Origin: Pseudomonadota bacterium
GTDB lineage: Bacteria > Pseudomonadota > Gammaproteobacteria > QQUJ01
Length of the DNA stretch: 64,000 nucleotides
Direction of reading: 5' to 3'
Assembly: GCA_008501635.1 (NCBI GenBank)
Contig: QQUJ01000013.1
Location: 1-64,000, forward strand
Below, in pieces: positions 34,933 through 44,125 of the stretch. The notes beneath the pieces were generated by a model that saw only the letters and a program-made list of their open reading frames with translations, had not been told where the DNA came from and searched no databases. Within the stretch, counting starts at the first letter, position 1; each line of letters begins with the position of its first letter. A program made the translations under genes and the position numbers.

Positions 34933-35612
34933 GTGATTGGAAGGAGCGGCTCGACGCCTGGCTCGCGGCGCGCACCAAGCGTGAACGGTGGCTGGTCTAC
35001 ATCGTAAGTTTTTTTCTGATTATCGCCATAGGCGATCAGCTCCTTACAGCGCCCCTGCAGAGTCGGTTACGATCAGTACAAACACAGATTGAATCGGAGC
35101 AGGAGACAGTTGCTGAACTGCAGGCGGAGGTCGCCAGGCTTTCGGTGCAACTGAGCCAAGATCCCAATCGCGCGCTGCGTGAACGCATCGCCCGGCTCCA
35201 AGCAGACCACGCTGTGCTCGATGAAGCGCTGCGCGAGCTCACGGTGGGTCTTATTCAACCCGCCGAGATGACTAAAGTGCTGCGCGAGATGCTCGTTGAT
35301 GAGAAAGGGTTGAGTCTGGTGCGATTGGCCAACGGCCAGGGCGAACCGGTGATGTTGACGGCCGCGGCAGGTGATGCCGCTGGAGGCGCCGAGGCCAAAG
35401 CGGAGGAAGAGCCGCGCCTCTTTCGCCACACGCTGATTGTGGAGGTCGAAGGCGGTTATTTGGATGCTTTACGCTACCTCAAACGTTTGGAGGCGCTACA
35501 GTGGACCTTCTACTGGGACGGTATCGAATTGAACGTGGACAAGTATCCTAGATCGCGCATAGTGATTCGGCTCTCTACGCTTGGTTTGCGCGAGGGGTGG
35601 ATCGGTGTCTAG
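34929..35612 (+). CDS. mshJ: MSHA biogenesis protein MshJ (PilO-like)
   Basis: 227-aa PilO-like protein: one transmembrane helix (about 20-37, WLVYIVSFFLIIAIGDQLL), a long coiled coil (about 45-110) and a C-terminal domain with EGGYLDALRYLKRLEALQWTFYWDGIELNVDKYPRSRIVIRLSTL. This Trp/Tyr-containing pattern is typical of MshJ. It forms part of the inner-membrane alignment complex. It overlaps mshK by 8 bp. Confidence 0.85.
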   Translation: MSDWKERLDAWLAARTKRERWLVYIVSFFLIIAIGDQLLTAPLQSRLRSVQTQIESEQETVAELQAEVARLSVQLSQDPNRALRERIARLQADHAVLDEALRELTVGLIQPAEMTKVLREMLVDEKGLSLVRLANGQGEPVMLTAAAGDAAGGAEAKAEEEPRLFRHTLIVEVEGGYLDALRYLKRLEALQWTFYWDGIELNVDKYPRSRIVIRLSTLGLREGWIGV

Positions 35613-35958
35613 TGCGCGTCACGCATTCGTGGTCGTAGTGCTGCTGGGCTGGCTGACACCGGTTGCCGCCGAGAGTCTGAGCGATCCAACCAAACCATGG
35701 GATTTCAAACCCCAGGCTGCGATCGATGCGGCTGCGGCTGCCGTACCAGCCCCAGCGCTGAGCTCGACCATGATCTCGCCAGAGCGTCGCATTGCGGTAA
35801 TTGACGGACAGATAGTTCAGGAGGGTGATCGCTTGGGCGCAATGAGGGTGATCGCCATTCAGCCAGGTAGTGTGCGGCTGCGCGGACCACAGGGGTATTC
35901 GACTCTCAAACTGCTACCGACGCCGATAAAAAAAGTGGCGGGGAAGGCAACCGAATGA
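35605..35958 (+). CDS. mshK: MSHA biogenesis protein MshK
   Basis: 117-aa exported protein: signal peptide to about residue 22 (FVVVVLLGWLTPVAAE), the DPTKPWD motif, then a PilP/GspC-like C-terminal domain (ISPERRIAVIDGQIVQEGDRLGAMRVIAIQPGSVRL). It probably connects the inner-membrane complex with the MshL secretin. The start is GTG at 35605 with GAGGGG seven bases upstream, overlapping mshJ; TTG at 35581 would spoil the signal peptide. It overlaps mshL by 4 bp. Confidence 0.83.
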   Translation: MSSARHAFVVVVLLGWLTPVAAESLSDPTKPWDFKPQAAIDAAAAAVPAPALSSTMISPERRIAVIDGQIVQEGDRLGAMRVIAIQPGSVRLRGPQGYSTLKLLPTPIKKVAGKATE

Positions 35959-37661
35959 AACCGTTCCATCGGCAGGTGTTAATCGTGGCCCTGGGTGTGG
36001 GGTCTCTGTTGGCTGGATGTACGGCGCCGCCTCCGCGCGGTGGCAGTACCCTCGAAGAGATCCAGCAGACCGTGGATTCGGCCGCCCAGGAGCAACAGGT
36101 GGCGACTCCGGTAGCGGAGATTCCCCGCGCGGTCAGTGATGCCCTGCTGCCGCCGATTGCGGTGGGCTTGCCGGGTGCAGGCCCCAGAGAGGTGGAGCAG
36201 CGATTCGATGTCCGGGTTCATCAGGTGGATGCGCGCGCCTTCTTTATGGGGTTGGTTGAGGGCACCCGCCATAACGCCGTTGTTCACCCGGATGTATCGG
36301 GCACGATTTCCCTGGATTTGAAGAACGTCACAATCGATGAGGTGATGGATACGGTTCGCGATGTCTATGGTTACGAGTATCAGAAGACGCGCACCGGGTA
36401 TCAGATAATGCCGATTCGCATGCGCTCGCAGATCTTTGAAGTCAACTACATCAACGTCAAGCGCAGTGGCAAGTCGTCCACCCAGGTCAGTTCAGGGCAG
36501 GTATCTGATCGAGTCAGCAGCACGGAAGATTCCAACGGCGAGAGCAGCACGACTACCGAAGCGACGGCGGGCAGTCGCATCGAGACGCAATCGGACTCCG
36601 ATTTCTGGGCGGAACTGAAGAATGCTCTGCAGACCTTGATCGGAACGGAGGGCGGGCGCAACGTCGTAGTTACGCCACAGTCGGGACTGGTGGTGGTGCG
36701 CGCGTTGCCGGCGGAGCTTAGAGAGATCGCGGAATTCCTCAGCACCTCACAGGTGGTGTTGCAGCGTCAGGTGATTCTTGAGGCCAAGATCGTCGAGGTT
36801 TCGCTCAGTGACGGTTTTCAATCGGGAATCAACTGGGCACAACTGGGCACGCACAACGGCGAGAGCCTGGTCATCGGCCAAACCGGGGGCGGAACGCTGT
36901 TTGGCGATGGGGTCTCAAGTATCGCCGGCAATACCGGCAGTCTCGATCCCAATGCCTATAGCGGAGTCAGCGGTAACGATGTCAGCGCGTTCGGGGGTGC
37001 GTTCACAATTGCCGCGAACACCAGCAATTTCAACGCCTTTATCGAATTGTTGAAAGCTCAGGGCGATGTGCAGGTGCTCTCCAGTCCGCGCGTCTCGACC
37101 GTTAATAATCAGAAAGCCGTCATCAAGGTCGGATCGGATGAGTTCTTCGTCACCTCCATCTCCAGTACCACAACCACCGGTACGACGACGACCACAACAC
37201 CCGAGATCGAGCTCACGCCGTTTTTCTCCGGCATTGCCCTGGATGTCACGCCGCAGATAGCCGATGGCGGGGAAATTATTCTGCATATCCATCCTACCGT
37301 CAGCGAGGTGGTGGATCAGACCAAAAGCATAACTGTCTTCGGAACCACACAAACGCTGCCGTTGGCGTTTAGCAGCGTGCGGGAGTCCGATAGCATCGTT
37401 CGTGCTGCCAGCGGCCAGGTGGTGGTGATTGGCGGCCTGATGAAAGACCAGACAAAATTCAACAAGGCGGGAACTCCGGGGCTCAGCGATGCGCCGGTAG
37501 TGGGTGGGTTGTTCCAGCATAAAAAACAGAGCGTTGCCAAAACGGAGTTGGTGATTTTGTTGAGACCCATTGTGGTCGACGCTAGCGGGCGGCAGTTCAG
37601 CGATGACTTGCGCGATACCGCAAAACGCATCCGCCGCTTGGGTGGCGATGCGTTGGAGTAA
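35955..37661 (+). CDS. mshL: MSHA secretin MshL
   Basis: 568-aa outer-membrane secretin lipoprotein. A signal peptide ends in LLAGC (lipidated C22). N-domains follow (about 75-260; FDVRVHQVDARAFFMGLVEGTRHNAVVHPDVSGTISLDLKNVTIDEVMD), then the secretin barrel (about 275-550) with VQVLSSPRVSTVNNQKAVIKVG and VVVIGGLMKDQ. A Ser/Thr-rich linker sits near 175-205, and a Thr-rich run (STTTTGTTTTTTPEIEL) lies within the barrel domain. It forms the outer-membrane channel for the pilus. Confidence 0.93.
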   Translation: MKPFHRQVLIVALGVGSLLAGCTAPPPRGGSTLEEIQQTVDSAAQEQQVATPVAEIPRAVSDALLPPIAVGLPGAGPREVEQRFDVRVHQVDARAFFMGLVEGTRHNAVVHPDVSGTISLDLKNVTIDEVMDTVRDVYGYEYQKTRTGYQIMPIRMRSQIFEVNYINVKRSGKSSTQVSSGQVSDRVSSTEDSNGESSTTTEATAGSRIETQSDSDFWAELKNALQTLIGTEGGRNVVVTPQSGLVVVRALPAELREIAEFLSTSQVVLQRQVILEAKIVEVSLSDGFQSGINWAQLGTHNGESLVIGQTGGGTLFGDGVSSIAGNTGSLDPNAYSGVSGNDVSAFGGAFTIAANTSNFNAFIELLKAQGDVQVLSSPRVSTVNNQKAVIKVGSDEFFVTSISSTTTTGTTTTTTPEIELTPFFSGIALDVTPQIADGGEIILHIHPTVSEVVDQTKSITVFGTTQTLPLAFSSVRESDSIVRAASGQVVVIGGLMKDQTKFNKAGTPGLSDAPVVGGLFQHKKQSVAKTELVILLRPIVVDASGRQFSDDLRDTAKRIRRLGGDALE

Positions 37662-37704
37662 CCGCAAGTGCGTCCTGTGACGCGCACCGCGCGAAGGTGG
37701 TGCC

Positions 37705-38622
37705 ATGTATCTTGACCACTTTGGATTGCGCGATCTGCCCTTCCGGTTGACACCGGACACCAGCTACTTTTTCAATGCCGGCGGACATCAGGAAGCGCTC
37801 AATGTCCTGTTGCTGGCATTACGCAGTGGCGAAGGGTTTATCAAAGTCACCGGTGAGGTAGGTACTGGAAAGACCTTGCTTTGCCGCATGCTGCTCAATT
37901 CCCTTGGCGACGATCAGTATTGCACTGGCTATATTCCCAATCCACTGTTGACACCTGCAGCACTCGTGATGGCGTTGGCCGACGAACTGGATCTCAAGGT
38001 TGCGCGCAACCAGGGTTGGTATCGTCTTCTCAGGCTCATCAACGAGAGGCTGGTGGAGATCGTGCGCGAGGGTCGGCGCGTGGTATTGATTCTCGATGAG
38101 GCGCAAGCCATGCCGCAGGAGAGCATGGAGGCGCTGCGGCTGCTGTCGAATCTGGAAACCGAGAAGAACAAACTTTTGCAGGTTGTGATGTTCGGCCAAC
38201 CCGAACTCGATGAAGCTCTGCAACGAAAATCGCTGCGCCAGTTGCGTCAACGTATTGCCTTTTCGTATCGATTGCCCGAGATGGATCGCAAGTCGATGGA
38301 AGCGTATGTGACACATCGTTTCTATGTCGCGGGGTACCGCGGGCCGTTGCCATTGACGGGTAACGCTTTGGATACGCTTTTCAAGGCCAGTCGGGGTATA
38401 CCGCGTCTTATCAATATTTTGAGCCACAAATCGCTGATGGCGGCTTATGGCCGGGGGGACCGGGAAGTGACACCGCGGCATGTGCGTGCCGCGATAGAGG
38501 ATACCGAAGATACGGCTGCGGCGTTTCAGGGTGGTTGGCTGCGTAAGCGCTGGGCCTGGTTGGGATTGGTCGCCATGGTAACACTTGGCGCAGGCGCTGC
38601 ATTCTGGGGAAGCGTGGCATGA
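37705..38622 (+). CDS. mshM: MSHA biogenesis protein MshM (ExeA-like AAA ATPase)
   Basis: 305-aa ATPase of the ExeA/MshM group. N-terminal YLDHFGLRDLPFRLTPDTSYFF; Walker A TGEVGTGKTLLCR near residue 52; Walker B VVLILDEAQAMP near 128; arginine motif RLPEMDRKSMEAYVTHRF. A C-terminal transmembrane helix (about 280-300) anchors it, differing from ExeA only in lacking the periplasmic peptidoglycan-binding part. Its stop overlaps the mshN start (ATGA). Confidence 0.92.
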   Translation: MYLDHFGLRDLPFRLTPDTSYFFNAGGHQEALNVLLLALRSGEGFIKVTGEVGTGKTLLCRMLLNSLGDDQYCTGYIPNPLLTPAALVMALADELDLKVARNQGWYRLLRLINERLVEIVREGRRVVLILDEAQAMPQESMEALRLLSNLETEKNKLLQVVMFGQPELDEALQRKSLRQLRQRIAFSYRLPEMDRKSMEAYVTHRFYVAGYRGPLPLTGNALDTLFKASRGIPRLINILSHKSLMAAYGRGDREVTPRHVRAAIEDTEDTAAAFQGGWLRKRWAWLGLVAMVTLGAGAAFWGSVA

Positions 38623-39773
38623 GCCTGGTCAATCAGATGCTCAAAGACCTGGAGACGCGGCGCGCCCCGGAGATGGGGGGGGAAGCCGTGCTGCGTGATC
38701 TTTCCACCGGCAGGCCTCACACCGCTGGTGCCCGTTCGCGTATGCCTGCCCTTGTCGCCGGCGGCCTGGTAGCGACGCTGTCTCTCGCTGCGGCGGGGTA
38801 TTGGTTTGCGCAAAAATCGATTACCCCCGTTCAGATTACTCAGCCGCCGTCCCTGCACTCTGCCCTGCCCGCGGCTGTCATCGCCGGTGAGCGTGAAGCG
38901 AGGCCGGAGGCAGTGGATGCCGTAACGCCCAACCCGTTGGTTGAGACGGCGATTTTTCCCCTGAAGCAAGCGACGACCGGTTCAGAGGCGGTAGAGAAGA
39001 CTGAGGCGGAATCGGTCACGCCAGCGCAAACCACTGCCCCTCCGGCCCCCATGGCCGCAACGATGCCGGCAGTCGAGGAAGCGCCGCCAGCGCCAATGCC
39101 AACCAAACCGGCTCGCGAGGTTATCGCGACGGCCAAGGCACCACCAGCGCCTCGGTCGGCCCCGCTGATGGAGCGCGTGACGCGACCGCAATCATCGCGC
39201 GAGAAAGCACAGAGCGCCTACCTGAAGGGCGCTGATCTGGTCAGGCTTAACCGTTTGGGCGAAGCGGAGACTTCGCTCCGCTCGGCGCTGGCATTGGATC
39301 CCGATTTGATCGAGGCGCGCGAAATACTGGCCGCTGTTTTGCTTCGCTCACAGCGAAGTGACGAGGCCGAGCGTGTCCTGTGGTTGGGGTTGGAGCGGAA
39401 CAAGGGCGCTTACTCTCTGGCGCGCATCTACGCCCGGATCTTGGTGGAGAGAAACGAGGTCGATGCGGCAATCCAGGTCCTGGAAGCCTCCTTGCCGGCT
39501 CCAGCGCTCGATCCAGAGTTTTATGGTTTGTTGGCAGCGCTCTATCAGCGCGTGGCTGAACACGCAAAAGCAGCCGAGGCCTATCGCAGAGTACTGGCTA
39601 TCACACCCGAGCGAGGTATCTGGTGGACGGGACTGGGGATTTCGCTGGAGCAGTTGAGCCGATCCTCCGAAGCGTTTCAAGCCTATCGTCGCGCTCGTGG
39701 GTCTTCAGGCATGGCGCCGCAACTGCTGTCATTCGTCGACGGCCGTCTGGAAGTGCTGAGGGTGAAACAATGA
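38619..39773 (+). CDS. mshN: MSHA biogenesis protein MshN (TPR protein)
   Basis: 384-aa protein: the MshN start MSLVNQMLKDLETRRAP, one transmembrane helix (about 44-64), a long Ala/Pro/Thr-rich periplasmic linker (about 80-195), and a C-terminal TPR region (about 200-370; AYLKGADLVRLNRLGEAETSLRSALALDPDLIEAREILA). It probably bridges MshM and other envelope components. It is transcribed with mshM by a 4-bp overlap; mshE follows after 15 bp. Confidence 0.9.
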   Translation: MSLVNQMLKDLETRRAPEMGGEAVLRDLSTGRPHTAGARSRMPALVAGGLVATLSLAAAGYWFAQKSITPVQITQPPSLHSALPAAVIAGEREARPEAVDAVTPNPLVETAIFPLKQATTGSEAVEKTEAESVTPAQTTAPPAPMAATMPAVEEAPPAPMPTKPAREVIATAKAPPAPRSAPLMERVTRPQSSREKAQSAYLKGADLVRLNRLGEAETSLRSALALDPDLIEAREILAAVLLRSQRSDEAERVLWLGLERNKGAYSLARIYARILVERNEVDAAIQVLEASLPAPALDPEFYGLLAALYQRVAEHAKAAEAYRRVLAITPERGIWWTGLGISLEQLSRSSEAFQAYRRARGSSGMAPQLLSFVDGRLEVLRVKQ

Positions 39774-39788
39774 TGAGGGAATTTTAGC

Positions 39789-41531
39789 GTGGCGCGGCAG
39801 AGAATCCGCCTGGGCGACCTGCTGGTTGAGCATTCGGTCATTACCACCGCGCAATTGCAGGAAGCGCTGGGGGCGCAGAAGAAACTAGGACTCAAGCTCG
39901 GCCGGACGCTGATCCGGCTGAATGCCATCACCGAGGACAAGTTGCTGGATTTCCTCGCTCAGCAACTCCAGGTTCCGTTCATAGATTTGAAGCGCTATCA
40001 GTACAACGCCGAGGCGGTGCGTCTGCTGCCCGAAACCTATGCTCGTCGTTTCCGGGCAATAGTCCTGAACGAGGAGCCGGACGGACATCTCCTGGTCGGC
40101 ATGTCCGATCCCACCGATATCTTCAGCTACGACGAGATTTGTCGACTGTTGGGGCGCTCCGTGCGACAGGCGATTGTGCGCGAATCCGACGCGTTGACGC
40201 TTATCGATCAGGTCTATCGTCACAGTGATGAGATCGTCACCCTTGCCTCGCAGCTGGATGAGGAGATGGGCGAGACCGGTATCGATCTCGACCAGTTGAT
40301 GCAGAACGAGGACACCGCCGATGCGCCGGTGGTCAAGTTACTGCAAACCTTGTTCGAAGATGCCGTGCGGGGCAACGCCTCGGATATTCATATCGAGCCC
40401 GACGAACAGGTATTGCGCATTCGCATGCGTGTTGATGGGGTTCTGCAGGAACAGGTGATGAAGGAGCGACGGATAGCGTCCGCGCTGGTGTCTCGCCTCA
40501 AGCTGATGTGCGGGCTCGACATTTCCGAGAAACGTCTGCCCCAGGATGGACGGTTCAACATTCGGGTTTCCGGTCGTGCTATCGATGTACGCCTCTCGAC
40601 CATGCCGGTGCAGTATGGCGAATCGGTGGTAATGCGTTTGCTGGATCATTCGGCGGGACTGCTGGACCTCGATCATATGGGAATGCCGGCGGAGATGCTG
40701 AACCGGTTCCGCCGACTCATACACCGCCCCTACGGCATGATCCTGGTGACCGGTCCGACTGGAAGCGGCAAAACCACGACGCTTTACGCAGCGCTCAACG
40801 AACTCAACGTCCCGGCGAAGAAAATCATCACTGTTGAAGATCCGGTAGAGTACAAGTTGCCGCGCATCAATCAGGTCCAGGTGAATTTCAAGATCAACCT
40901 CACATTTGCGGGCGTGCTGCGCTCGGCATTGCGCCAGGACCCGGACATCATAATGGTTGGCGAAATGCGTGATGAAGAAACGATGCGTATCGGTTTGCGT
41001 TCGGCGCTGACCGGTCACCTGGTCCTCTCGACCTTGCATACCAACGATGCCGTGGGGGCGGGAAGTCGCCTGATCGATATGGGGGGCGAGGGCTATCTTG
41101 TGGCCTCGGGCCTGCGTGCGGTCCTGGCGCAACGTTTGATACGCAAGATATGCGAGCATTGCAAGCAGTCCTACACTCCGGATGCAGCGCAAAGCACCAC
41201 CCTGGAAACGCTGCTGGGCACACCCGCCAGCGGCGGGCAGTTTATGCAGGGGGCGGGGTGCAATCGTTGCAACAATACGGGTTATCGCGGCCGGCTCGGT
41301 GTCTTCGAACTCCTGGAGCTGGATTCGTCGATGATGAACGCACTGCGTCGCGAGGATACGGCGGCATTTACCACTGCCGCCAACGATAACCCGGGCTATA
41401 GATCTCTGACGTTGGCGGCCTACGATTACGCGCGCGAGGGTGTGACCTCTCTCGATGAAGTATTGCGCGTGGCGGGGCAGGTGGAAGAGAGTGGAATTGG
41501 CGGCGCCGGTGTGGCTGGCGCTGTGGCTTGA
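39789..41531 (+). CDS. mshE: MSHA extension ATPase MshE
   Basis: 580-aa GspE/PilB-type assembly ATPase. The N-terminal MshEN domain (IRLGDLLVEHSVITTAQLQEALGAQK, about 4-100) is the module that binds cyclic di-GMP in MshE of Vibrio. It is followed by a GspE N2 region and the ATPase core with Walker A GPTGSGKTTT near residue 324, the Asp/His boxes (VGEMRDEETM) and a tetracysteine zinc site (CEHC and CNRC). The start is GTG with GAGGG upstream. A diguanylate cyclase at 6505-7692 could in principle supply the ligand. Confidence 0.94.
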   Translation: MARQRIRLGDLLVEHSVITTAQLQEALGAQKKLGLKLGRTLIRLNAITEDKLLDFLAQQLQVPFIDLKRYQYNAEAVRLLPETYARRFRAIVLNEEPDGHLLVGMSDPTDIFSYDEICRLLGRSVRQAIVRESDALTLIDQVYRHSDEIVTLASQLDEEMGETGIDLDQLMQNEDTADAPVVKLLQTLFEDAVRGNASDIHIEPDEQVLRIRMRVDGVLQEQVMKERRIASALVSRLKLMCGLDISEKRLPQDGRFNIRVSGRAIDVRLSTMPVQYGESVVMRLLDHSAGLLDLDHMGMPAEMLNRFRRLIHRPYGMILVTGPTGSGKTTTLYAALNELNVPAKKIITVEDPVEYKLPRINQVQVNFKINLTFAGVLRSALRQDPDIIMVGEMRDEETMRIGLRSALTGHLVLSTLHTNDAVGAGSRLIDMGGEGYLVASGLRAVLAQRLIRKICEHCKQSYTPDAAQSTTLETLLGTPASGGQFMQGAGCNRCNNTGYRGRLGVFELLELDSSMMNALRREDTAAFTTAANDNPGYRSLTLAAYDYAREGVTSLDEVLRVAGQVEESGIGGAGVAGAVA

Positions 41532-41575
41532 GCGTCAGGCGATGAGATACCTCTCAGCAGATGATAGGTGGCACC

Positions 41576-42802
41576 GTGCAGTTTGAATACAAAGCCAGGG
41601 GGCGCGGCGGTGAAGCGTTGACGGGCGTTATCGAGGCGCCCTCGAAAGAGGCCGTAGCGACACAGTTGACGACTCAGGGCGTTACGCCCATTCAGATACT
41701 GGCCAAGTCTGGTGTACCCACCGAGAAATCCAGCGTACTGGAACGCTTCAGGAAACGGCCGCCGAACATCGATGATCTGATATTCCTCAGCCGGCAGATG
41801 TATGCGCTGATGAAGGCCGGTGTTCCCATGCTGCGTTCAATCGGCGGACTTGCCGAGTCGGCGCGCAACGAGCGGCTGCGGGAAGTGTTGCAAAAAATAC
41901 GCGATGACCTGGAATCGGGTCGCACGCTCTCGGCGAGCCTCGCGCGGCATCCTCGGGTTTTCTCATCACTCTACGTCAGCATCATGCAGGTGGGTGAGAC
42001 CACCGGCCAGATGGATGATGCCTTTCTGCAGATGGCACGCTATCTCGAACAGGAAAAACACACCCGGGCGCGGATCCGGCAGGCAATGCGGTATCCGGTA
42101 ATCGTGCTCGGAGCGATTTCCATAGCCATTGTGATTATCAATTTGATGGTTATTCCAGCGTTTGCGCAGATGTTTGCCAATGCGCGTCTGGAACTGCCTT
42201 GGGCGACCAAGCTGTTGCTCGCGGTGTCGGCCTTTTTTGTCAATTACTGGCCACACATGCTGGTGGGATTGTTCGGGGGAATATGGTTGTTGAGACGTTA
42301 CCTCAGAACGGCGCGTGGCGCGTATCGCTGGGATCGTCTCAAATTGCGATTGCCTATTATCGGCCCCATCGTTCTGCGCTCCATCCTGGCCCGTTTTTCA
42401 CGCGCTTTCGCCATTTCGTTTAAAGCGGGGGTGCCTCTGGTCGCAGCGCTGACCACCGTGTCAAACGCGGTAGACAATCATTTTGTCGGCGACAAAGTGC
42501 GCTCGATGCGTAACGGCATTGAACGCGGCGACTCGCTGACGCGAACCGCGGCTGCGACAGGCCTGTTTACCACCGTGATACTGCAAATGCTCTCGGTGGG
42601 AGAAGAGACGGGCTCGGTCGATGCAATGTTGTTGGAGGCAGCGGATTTCTATGAGCGCGAAGTCGATTACGATCTCAAGTATCTCAGCGACGCGTTGGAG
42701 CCGATCTTGATTGCCGGCGTGGGTGTGATGGTATTGATCCTGGCGCTCGGCGTTTTCCTGCCGATGTGGGACATGGCCCAGATTGCACGAAGCGGGCGTT
42801 AG
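41576..42802 (+). CDS. mshG: MSHA platform protein MshG (GspF/PilC-like)
   Basis: 408-aa inner-membrane platform protein with two GspF cytoplasmic domains (about 65-190 and 270-390) and three transmembrane helices (about 165-190, 215-240, 375-400). Landmarks are RQMYALMKAGVPMLRSIGGLAE and LSVGEETGSVDAMLLEAADFYEREVD. GTG at 41576 (VQFEYKARGRGGEALTG) follows an AGGTGG ribosome-binding site and matches the usual N-terminus; ATG at 41561 would add five residues. Confidence 0.92.
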   Translation: MQFEYKARGRGGEALTGVIEAPSKEAVATQLTTQGVTPIQILAKSGVPTEKSSVLERFRKRPPNIDDLIFLSRQMYALMKAGVPMLRSIGGLAESARNERLREVLQKIRDDLESGRTLSASLARHPRVFSSLYVSIMQVGETTGQMDDAFLQMARYLEQEKHTRARIRQAMRYPVIVLGAISIAIVIINLMVIPAFAQMFANARLELPWATKLLLAVSAFFVNYWPHMLVGLFGGIWLLRRYLRTARGAYRWDRLKLRLPIIGPIVLRSILARFSRAFAISFKAGVPLVAALTTVSNAVDNHFVGDKVRSMRNGIERGDSLTRTAAATGLFTTVILQMLSVGEETGSVDAMLLEAADFYEREVDYDLKYLSDALEPILIAGVGVMVLILALGVFLPMWDMAQIARSGR

Positions 42803-42841
42803 AACTGGCGGGTGCGCAAGTCAATGCACAATCGCGCAGGC

Positions 42842-43369
42842 ATGAAGCGACAGAGGGGTTTTACGCTACTGGAACTGGCGCTCGTCGTCAGCTTCATCGC
42901 GATACTGATCGTGATCGCGATCGACCGGATGTGGTCGCTTCGAGCGGAGGCAGAGAAGGCTTCGGTGATGCAGGTCATAGGTGGCCTGCGCAGCGCCCTA
43001 GGGCTGCAGATCGCCAAGCGAGTGGTCGATGGCGGAATTCGCTCGATTGTGGCGCTCGAGAGCACCAATCCGATGTCGATGCTCAGCGTGAAACCGGCGC
43101 GCTATGTTGGGGAGGTGGTTCAGGAGGCGCAGTCTTTGGCTCAACCCGGTGACTGGTACTTCGTAACAGCGGCAGGCTATCTCGTCTACCGTATTCAGTT
43201 CCCTGAGGAGTTTCATAGCGATAGTGGAGGGCCGCCGCGCTTGCGGTTTAAGTTGCAACTCCAATTTGACGATAACAACGCGAATGGGGTGCACGATGCC
43301 AGTGAAGCCATTTACGGCCTGGACCTAGTTGCAGTGGATCCCTATACCTGGCCTGGATTTGCCCACTAA
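42842..43369 (+). CDS. mshF: MshF-like minor pilin protein
   Basis: 175-aa prepilin-like protein. The leader MKRQRG is cut before FTLLELALVVSFIAILIVIAID, with the Glu at +5. The C-terminal part contains GDWYFVTAAGYLVYRI and a Ca-binding-like DDNNANGVHD. Position after mshG fits MshF, although MshB occupies a similar place in other clusters. I chose ATG 42842; ATG 42824 or GTG 42812 would only lengthen the leader. It ends the first part of the operon. Confidence 0.75.
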   Translation: MKRQRGFTLLELALVVSFIAILIVIAIDRMWSLRAEAEKASVMQVIGGLRSALGLQIAKRVVDGGIRSIVALESTNPMSMLSVKPARYVGEVVQEAQSLAQPGDWYFVTAAGYLVYRIQFPEEFHSDSGGPPRLRFKLQLQFDDNNANGVHDASEAIYGLDLVAVDPYTWPGFAH

Positions 43370-43394
43370 CTGAGCAGGGAGAATATCGAAAAAA

Positions 43395-43426
43395 TTGATA
43401 AATTATCAGGTATGCTGATTTATCAA
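43395..43426. promoter_or_regulatory. AT-rich imperfect palindrome upstream of mshA
   Basis: TTGATAAATTATCAG (43395-43409) pairs imperfectly with CTGATTTATCAA (43415-43426) around GTATG. A T-rich run follows (to about 43446), so it may end transcripts from mshF or bind a regulator. The whole 43370-43574 gap is markedly AT-rich and must contain the mshA promoter. Confidence 0.45.
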
Positions 43427-43574
43427 AACAGTTTGTTTGTTTTTTAAAAACAATTGCGATATCTTTGTCCCGTAAGTTATAAAGATTACACGATAAGTCT
43501 ATGAATACATAAAAATATTGTTACCTTTATGCGTATTATGAGGAGCGTGAGCTGACAACTTCGGAGTCCGTGTT

Positions 43575-44048
43575 ATGAAAAGACAGGCAGGTTTTACGCT
43601 GATCGAGTTGGTTATTGTTATTGTTATCCTGGGTATTCTGGCTGCGACAGCGGTACCCAAATTCGTCAATCTGGAGAAGGATGCGCGCATTGCGGTGCTG
43701 CATGCCATGGAATCCAGTCTGCGCTCCGGAGCAATGATGGTGCATGCAAAGGCGGTGATTCAAGGGGTTAACGTCGGGGCCGCCAACCAATTGGTTGACA
43801 TGAATGACGATGGTGATACCACGGACGCCGGTGTGGATATCCGTATTGATTTCGGGTACCCGGAAGATGCCAACAATGCATTCAATATCGACAATGTTAT
43901 GGACGATATGGGGAATTTCACGGCTGTCACCGCCGGTGGTGTGAGAGAGTTCAGACTCAACGGCACCAACGGTTGCGAGGTCCAGTATGATGCTCCCGCA
44001 GCAGCGGGTGCTGTACCCACATACACCATCGATAGCTCGGCTTGTTAG
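43575..44048 (+). CDS. mshA: Major MSHA pilin MshA
   Basis: 157-aa type IV prepilin. Leader MKRQAG is followed by FTLIELVIVIVILGILAATAVPKFVNLEKDARIAVLHAMESSL, the hydrophobic N-helix that packs the pilus core, with the conserved Glu5. Two cysteines near the C-terminus (NGCEVQY and the final SSAC) form the expected D-loop disulfide. Own AT-rich upstream region and a strong hairpin after the gene suggest separate, higher expression than its neighbours. Confidence 0.92.
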   Translation: MKRQAGFTLIELVIVIVILGILAATAVPKFVNLEKDARIAVLHAMESSLRSGAMMVHAKAVIQGVNVGAANQLVDMNDDGDTTDAGVDIRIDFGYPEDANNAFNIDNVMDDMGNFTAVTAGGVREFRLNGTNGCEVQYDAPAAAGAVPTYTIDSSAC

Positions 44049-44053
44049 TGAGG

Positions 44054-44086
44054 GTGCGCGACGAACGGTCAACGTTCGTCGCGCAC
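44054..44086 (+). terminator. Strong hairpin after mshA (partial terminator or mRNA stabiliser)
   Basis: A perfect 14-bp stem (44054-44067 with 44073-44086, loop GTCAA) begins 6 bp after the mshA stop. The following sequence is only weakly T-rich (GTCTTCTATT). It may attenuate transcription into mshC or protect mshA mRNA. Confidence 0.7.
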
Positions 44087-44125
44087 GTCTTCTATTGAGC
44101 TCCGATTCGCAAGATATGCCTCGGA

